Below are positions 60,221 through 64,000 of a stretch of DNA of 64,000 nt, one piece after another. The notes beneath the pieces were generated by a model, which was not told the DNA's origin, did not search any database, and saw only the letters and a list, made by a program, of their open reading frames with translations. The translations under genes were made by a program, and so were the position numbers. Numbering within the stretch: position 1 is the first letter of the stretch; the number at the start of each line of letters is the position of its first letter. This DNA is from JAWKWH01 sp040830725 (GTDB lineage: Bacteria > Pseudomonadota > Alphaproteobacteria > Rhizobiales > Rhizobiaceae): the NCBI GenBank assembly GCA_040830725.1, contig JBFOMG010000069.1, forward strand, positions 12,852 to 76,851. The letters run 5' to 3'.

Positions 60221-62550
60221 GTGGCTTCCACCTCGCCTTGACCCAACAGCACAGGTGCTGAGGATTTGTGTGACGGGCCTAAACCCATCGCGCGTTCGTC
60301 TGCCTTCTTCCAATCGCCGGTTCCCGACAGCCGTAACGCGTTGGCGATGACCACGATGGAGGATGTCGACATGGCAATTGCCGCGATAAGCGGCGTGACC
60401 AGACCCGCCATCGCCAGCGGCACGGCAATGGAGTTGTATATCAGCGCGATCGCGAAGTTCTGCCGGATCAAGATGCCGGTCTTGCGGGCGATTTCGTAGG
60501 CACTGCTGACCGATCGTAAATCCGGATGGGTGAAGACGAAGTCGGCGGCGTACCGGCCGATATCACAGCCTGTGCCCGGAGCCATCGCCGCATGGGCTTC
60601 GGCAAGGGCGGGCGCATCGTTCAGTCCGTCGCCGACCATCAGAACTTTTCTGCCCTGTTCTTGCAGGGTGCGCACGTACTCAATTTTGCCGGCAGGGGTC
60701 GTGTTCGCGGCGTATTGACCGACGGATAACTCGCGGGCTGTTCCGCTAACAATTTTATCGTGGTCACCGGAAAGAATTTCGCTGGGAAGTCCCATAGCGG
60801 CAAACCGATCAATCGTAGCCCCGGCGCCGTCCCGTATCCGGTCAGTGAGGCCGAACAGAGCCATTGGTCCGCCTTCGATTGCAAAACCGGTAGCCGCGCT
60901 GCCTTCGCCAGTATTGCCGGTGCTGATCTCCGCCACCCAGGCCTGTTTGCCAAATCTGGCAAGTTTGCCTCCAATCCGGCCTTCAACGCCAAATCCCGGC
61001 ACTTCGCGGACTTCTGTGGCGGTAAGCTCGCCTGCATCCGCCAGATAAGTGCTCACAGCATTCGCGGCTGGGTGATTTGACCGGGAGGCCAATGCCTTGA
61101 TTGCCGGCAAGGAAACATCGTCATCAATGCTGGCTGACGAAACCGTCGGCACCCCCATGGTGAGCGTTCCGGTCTTGTCGAAGATTACGGTGTCGACCTC
61201 GCTCAACCTCTCGAATGCGGAGCCGTCGCGAATCAGAATGCCGTGTTTCATCAGCTGCTGCGCGCCGACAACATGAACGACGGGCACGGCGAGGCCGAGG
61301 GCACAAGGACAAGTGATGATCAAGACAGCGATCGCCGTATAAATCGACATATGCCAATCGCCACCACTGGCGAACATCCAGCCAATAAAGGTGACCAACG
61401 CCAGAAGGTGAACCGCCGGTGCATAAATGCGCGCCATGCGGTCGGCAATACCAACATATCGCCCACGCCCGTTTTCGGCGGTTTTCATCATCTCTGCCAT
61501 TTCGGCGAGGAATGAATTTTGTGCGCTGCTGGTCGTTTCGATGTCGATGGAGCCGGCGATGTTGAGGATTCCGGCTTCCAGTTCATCACCCGGGCCACGC
61601 TCAATCGGATCGCTTTCACCGGTGACAAGCGAACGATCGACCTCGGTCGTTCCGCCTGTGATTCTGCCGTTGACGGGCAGCCTCTCACCGGGCTGGATAC
61701 GCAAGGTCATACCGGGTGCGATATCCTCAAGCGCGACGTATTGTATACGGCCGTCAGGACCAAGTCTCATGGCGCCCTTGGCAGTCAGTCTTGAAAGCCT
61801 GGTCACCGCATCGCGAGCTTTCTCACGCATCAGGTGATCGAGATAGCGGCCGATCAGGAGAAAGAACAGCAAGGTGACGGCGGCATCGAAATACGCTTCT
61901 TCCCCACCGCGCAAGCTCTCAAACAGGCTCATGGCAAGCGCCAGCAGCACGGCGAGCGAAATCGGTACGTCCATGTTCAACTGGCGTGCCGAAAGCGCCT
62001 TGATCGCCGAATTGAAAAATGGCCGTCCCGCATAAGCAACGGCGGGAATAGCAATCAGGCCCGAAATGAGATGAAAAAGCTGTGCGGTTTCAGCGTCGGC
62101 GCCCGACCAGACGGAAACCGAAAGCAGCATGACATTGGCAGCGGCGAAGCCCGCAACTGCCAGGCTTCTCAACAACAGCTTGCCGGTCTGCGCGCGGGGG
62201 TCGTTCGGGGCGTTGTCGTCTTCGCGGACGAAATGGTCAAAACCCAGCGCCGTTATCTTCTCCGACAACGACGTGGCCTCACCGGCCTCCTTGTCCCAGG
62301 TGACAGTGACGGACCGCGTTGACAGATTGGCGCGCGCCGATGCGACATGTTCCAGCGAACCAAGGCCGCGCTCGAGTTTGCCCATGCATCCGGCGCAGTG
62401 CATGCCCGGAACAACGAACTCCGTCTGCCACAAACCATCATCGCGCTTTTGCGATGAATCGACGATCTGCTCTCCAGCAAGATCGTGAAGTGGCCCGGTC
62501 TGTCCGGAAGCCGCGCCTTTCGCGCCCAATGTGGTGGTCGTACGGGTCAT
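60217..62550 (-). CDS. ccoI: Copper-translocating P-type ATPase CcoI/FixI
   Basis: 777 residues from ATG 62550; ATG overlaps the ccoH stop as ATGA, so the longer frame upstream is rejected. The N-terminal metal-binding domain has GMHCAGCMG. Eight membrane helices include the CPC metal site in ITCPCALGLAVPVVH. Catalytic motifs are VTGESDP (actuator), DKTGTLTMG (phosphorylated Asp) and VGDGLNDAPALAEA. It exports Cu(I) from the cytoplasm for delivery to the cbb3 catalytic subunit. Confidence 0.96.
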   Translation of the reverse strand: MTRTTTTLGAKGAASGQTGPLHDLAGEQIVDSSQKRDDGLWQTEFVVPGMHCAGCMGKLERGLGSLEHVASARANLSTRSVTVTWDKEAGEATSLSEKITALGFDHFVREDDNAPNDPRAQTGKLLLRSLAVAGFAAANVMLLSVSVWSGADAETAQLFHLISGLIAIPAVAYAGRPFFNSAIKALSARQLNMDVPISLAVLLALAMSLFESLRGGEEAYFDAAVTLLFFLLIGRYLDHLMREKARDAVTRLSRLTAKGAMRLGPDGRIQYVALEDIAPGMTLRIQPGERLPVNGRITGGTTEVDRSLVTGESDPIERGPGDELEAGILNIAGSIDIETTSSAQNSFLAEMAEMMKTAENGRGRYVGIADRMARIYAPAVHLLALVTFIGWMFASGGDWHMSIYTAIAVLIITCPCALGLAVPVVHVVGAQQLMKHGILIRDGSAFERLSEVDTVIFDKTGTLTMGVPTVSSASIDDDVSLPAIKALASRSNHPAANAVSTYLADAGELTATEVREVPGFGVEGRIGGKLARFGKQAWVAEISTGNTGEGSAATGFAIEGGPMALFGLTDRIRDGAGATIDRFAAMGLPSEILSGDHDKIVSGTARELSVGQYAANTTPAGKIEYVRTLQEQGRKVLMVGDGLNDAPALAEAHAAMAPGTGCDIGRYAADFVFTHPDLRSVSSAYEIARKTGILIRQNFAIALIYNSIAVPLAMAGLVTPLIAAIAMSTSSIVVIANALRLSGTGDWKKADERAMGLGPSHKSSAPVLLGQGEVEAT

Positions 62551-63092
62551 TCGATTTTTCCGATCCCGGACGAATTGACGTGAACGCGGGCATCGCGCCG
62601 GTAGGGAGTTCCGTCGACCACAGCGTTGACCTGGATGGCCCACAGTCCCGGTTCGAGCACATGTTCGGTGCTGAAGATTTCACCCCCAGTATAAGGCAGC
62701 ACAAGTACCCGGTCCTGTTGCTCGAAAGCCGGCCGGCCAAGACTGATTTCAATGGTGGATGGCTTGAGCGGCAAACCGCTGGCGTCAACCAGCGAAACGG
62801 TCAAGGTGCCGGACGTGTAGGTCAGTGTCGACTGCCAGCCCCTTTCGCGCTGCGCGGCAGCGCCATCAAGCTCGTCATTGAATTTTTGGCTTGCCACATA
62901 GGAATTCTTAACGACCAGCCCGGTCCAGGTGCTGGACGCCAGTGTCGCTGCAGTCAGGTTGACTGCGACAATGACGCCAAAGAAAACCAGCATTACGGCC
63001 AGCATGTGGTATCCGGTAAATTTCCACCCGCCGTTTTCGGTTCTCTCGCTCATCGGACGTTGTTCCTGTTTATGAGTCCATGTCCCGGTCAT
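62547..63092 (-). CDS. ccoH: CcoH/FixH family protein
   Basis: 181 residues from ATG 63092, which overlaps the ccoG stop as ATGA. A second start, ATG 63053 (MSERTENGGWKFTGYHML), aligns better with usual FixH N termini and may be the true one. One membrane helix (MLVFFGVIVAVNLTAATLA) follows, then SYVASQKFNDELDGAAAQRERGW (read in two parts) and a beta-rich periplasmic domain ending VHVNSSG. It assists cbb3 oxidase maturation together with CcoI. Confidence 0.9.
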   Translation of the reverse strand: MTGTWTHKQEQRPMSERTENGGWKFTGYHMLAVMLVFFGVIVAVNLTAATLASSTWTGLVVKNSYVASQKFNDELDGAAAQRERGWQSTLTYTSGTLTVSLVDASGLPLKPSTIEISLGRPAFEQQDRVLVLPYTGGEIFSTEHVLEPGLWAIQVNAVVDGTPYRRDARVHVNSSGIGKIE

Positions 63093-64000
63093 TGGTCTTC
63101 CGGCTCCGGCGCATCGAAATGCGCTTCGGTCGATGTCTTGTCTTCGTCACCGATTGCAGCGGTCTCGAAAGTGAAAACAGTGCGCGAAGATGCAATTTCC
63201 GATTTCGGCACCCGAACAAAAACCCGCACAGGCTCCAGTTCGTCGGCTGAGGCCTCGACAATCAACTGACGCGATTCGGCAGCATCGGAACCGGCCAGTC
63301 TGAGCATGGCGCCTGGAAGTCCGTCGACAGAGAGGTTGAAGCTGCGGTTCGTACCGGTCATGTTGAGGATTTTGACCGTGTAGCCATTGCGCACCGAGCC
63401 GTCGCTCAGGATGGTGAAAAGCGGATTGCGGTCGTGAAGCACGTTGACCTTGAGCGTATCGCGAACGGCAAGCGCCCATAACAGCGCAAGCCCGATTGCG
63501 GCGTAGATCGCTGAATACAGGATGGTGCGTGGCCGAACAAAGGACTTCCAGGAGACATGTTCGATTTCATCAACCAGCTTGCCGTTTGGTGACCGCACAG
63601 CCGATGGCGCCTCGGCCGGAACCGGCCCGAAACCTTCAGAATCTTCGGTCACGCCTGCCAGCCGCATATTGGCGCCATATTCCTTCAGCGTGGCGTATGC
63701 TATCAGACCCTTTTCCATGCCCAGCTTGCTCATCACGCCGTCGCAGGCGTCAATGCAAAGCGCGCAGGTGATGCACTCCAGCTGCTGACCGTCGCGAATA
63801 TCGATCCCCATCGGACAGACAGCAACACAAGCGTTGCAATCGACGCAATCACCAATCGGTTTACCGGCCTTGCGAATGCGCTTTGCATGGCGGTCGCGGG
63901 GTTCACCGCGCCAGTCATTATAGGTGACCGTCAGCGAGTGTTCGTCGAGCATCGCCGCCTGGATGCGCGGCCACGGGCACATATAAGTGCAAACCTGCTC
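63089..64000 (-). CDS. ccoG: Cytochrome c oxidase accessory protein CcoG (FixG/RdxA), 3' part
   Basis: The frame is open to the window end; about 303 residues are visible and the N terminus lies beyond 64000. It starts in the conserved EQVCTYMCPWPRIQAA stretch. Two ferredoxin-type 4Fe-4S motifs follow (DCVDCNACVAVCPMG and ECITCALCIDACDG), then a membrane helix (ILYSAIYAAIGLALLWALAV) and a C-terminal Ig-like FixG domain. It acts in copper reduction for cbb3 assembly. ccoG-H-I-S overlap in succession, a single operon likely driven from upstream of this window. Confidence 0.95.
   Translation of the reverse strand, partial: EQVCTYMCPWPRIQAAMLDEHSLTVTYNDWRGEPRDRHAKRIRKAGKPIGDCVDCNACVAVCPMGIDIRDGQQLECITCALCIDACDGVMSKLGMEKGLIAYATLKEYGANMRLAGVTEDSEGFGPVPAEAPSAVRSPNGKLVDEIEHVSWKSFVRPRTILYSAIYAAIGLALLWALAVRDTLKVNVLHDRNPLFTILSDGSVRNGYTVKILNMTGTNRSFNLSVDGLPGAMLRLAGSDAAESRQLIVEASADELEPVRVFVRVPKSEIASSRTVFTFETAAIGDEDKTSTEAHFDAPEPEDQ

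Noticed and set aside
1..64000. tRNA, rRNA, CRISPR array, riboswitch
   Set aside because: No cloverleaf-like segment, regular spaced repeat or known aptamer pattern was found on reading the intergenic gaps; a covariance-model scan was not possible.

Overview
The window is a chromosomal segment of an alphaproteobacterium, most likely order Hyphomicrobiales (Rhizobiales). The evidence is gene order and gene families. The block ubiH-like / tesB / glnK-amtB / ftsK / lolA / xthA, the divergent tsaD-gpsA-EVE and hemC-hemD-(mitofilin-like)-hemY clusters, the ccoGHIS (fixGHIS) operon, and DUF1192, DUF2794 and Omp25-like proteins all belong to that group. Coding density is high and composition is GC-rich, with many ATGA/GTGA/TGATG stop-start overlaps. 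No tRNA, rRNA, CRISPR array or complete insertion sequence was seen.

Layout. 1-8385 is housekeeping and envelope: an Omp25-like tail, an acyl-CoA ligase, a TauE permease, a ThiE-like/Sel1 pair, efp, an inositol monophosphatase and an ExbB/MotA-like + OmpA-like pair. 8398-12182 is an accessory island on the minus strand: an AraC regulator, a cytosolic trypsin-like protease, an orphan coiled-coil protein, a 75-residue protein that looks like the protease N-terminal domain standing alone, and two tandem secreted paralogs. 12331-20047 holds a flavin dehydrogenase, a methyltransferase and a tight three-gene unit (truncated globin, class III nucleotidyl cyclase, hybrid histidine kinase), followed by a CadC-like TPR regulator. 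20069-24836 is a patchwork of small regulators and enzymes with two gene remnants (SpoU methyltransferase tail, TetR tail). 24848-34583 is conserved core with a decayed second ammonium transporter. 34588-37761 holds small metabolic, envelope and hypothetical genes. 37866-47016 is tsaD/gpsA/EVE against the heme operon, which is split by a 415-bp element with terminal inverted repeats. 46982-55591 is mixed transport, redox and regulation, ending in yebC. 55684-60015 is a flavin monooxygenase plus a complete TRAP transporter. 60053-64000 is ccoS, ccoI, ccoH and the 3' part of ccoG, which assemble and metallate cbb3 oxidase.

How genes work together. hemC and hemD act in succession towards uroporphyrinogen III. 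glnK-amtB sits behind a sigma-54-type promoter. The cco genes supply copper and assembly functions for a microaerobic oxidase whose structural genes presumably lie beyond 64000. The most interesting candidates for undescribed systems are the globin-cyclase-kinase unit at 14961-18301 and the protease island at 8398-10783. The promoter region of the island carries three TCGTG motifs at exact 21-bp intervals. Function names are family-level assignments from reading the sequence; no database search was run.
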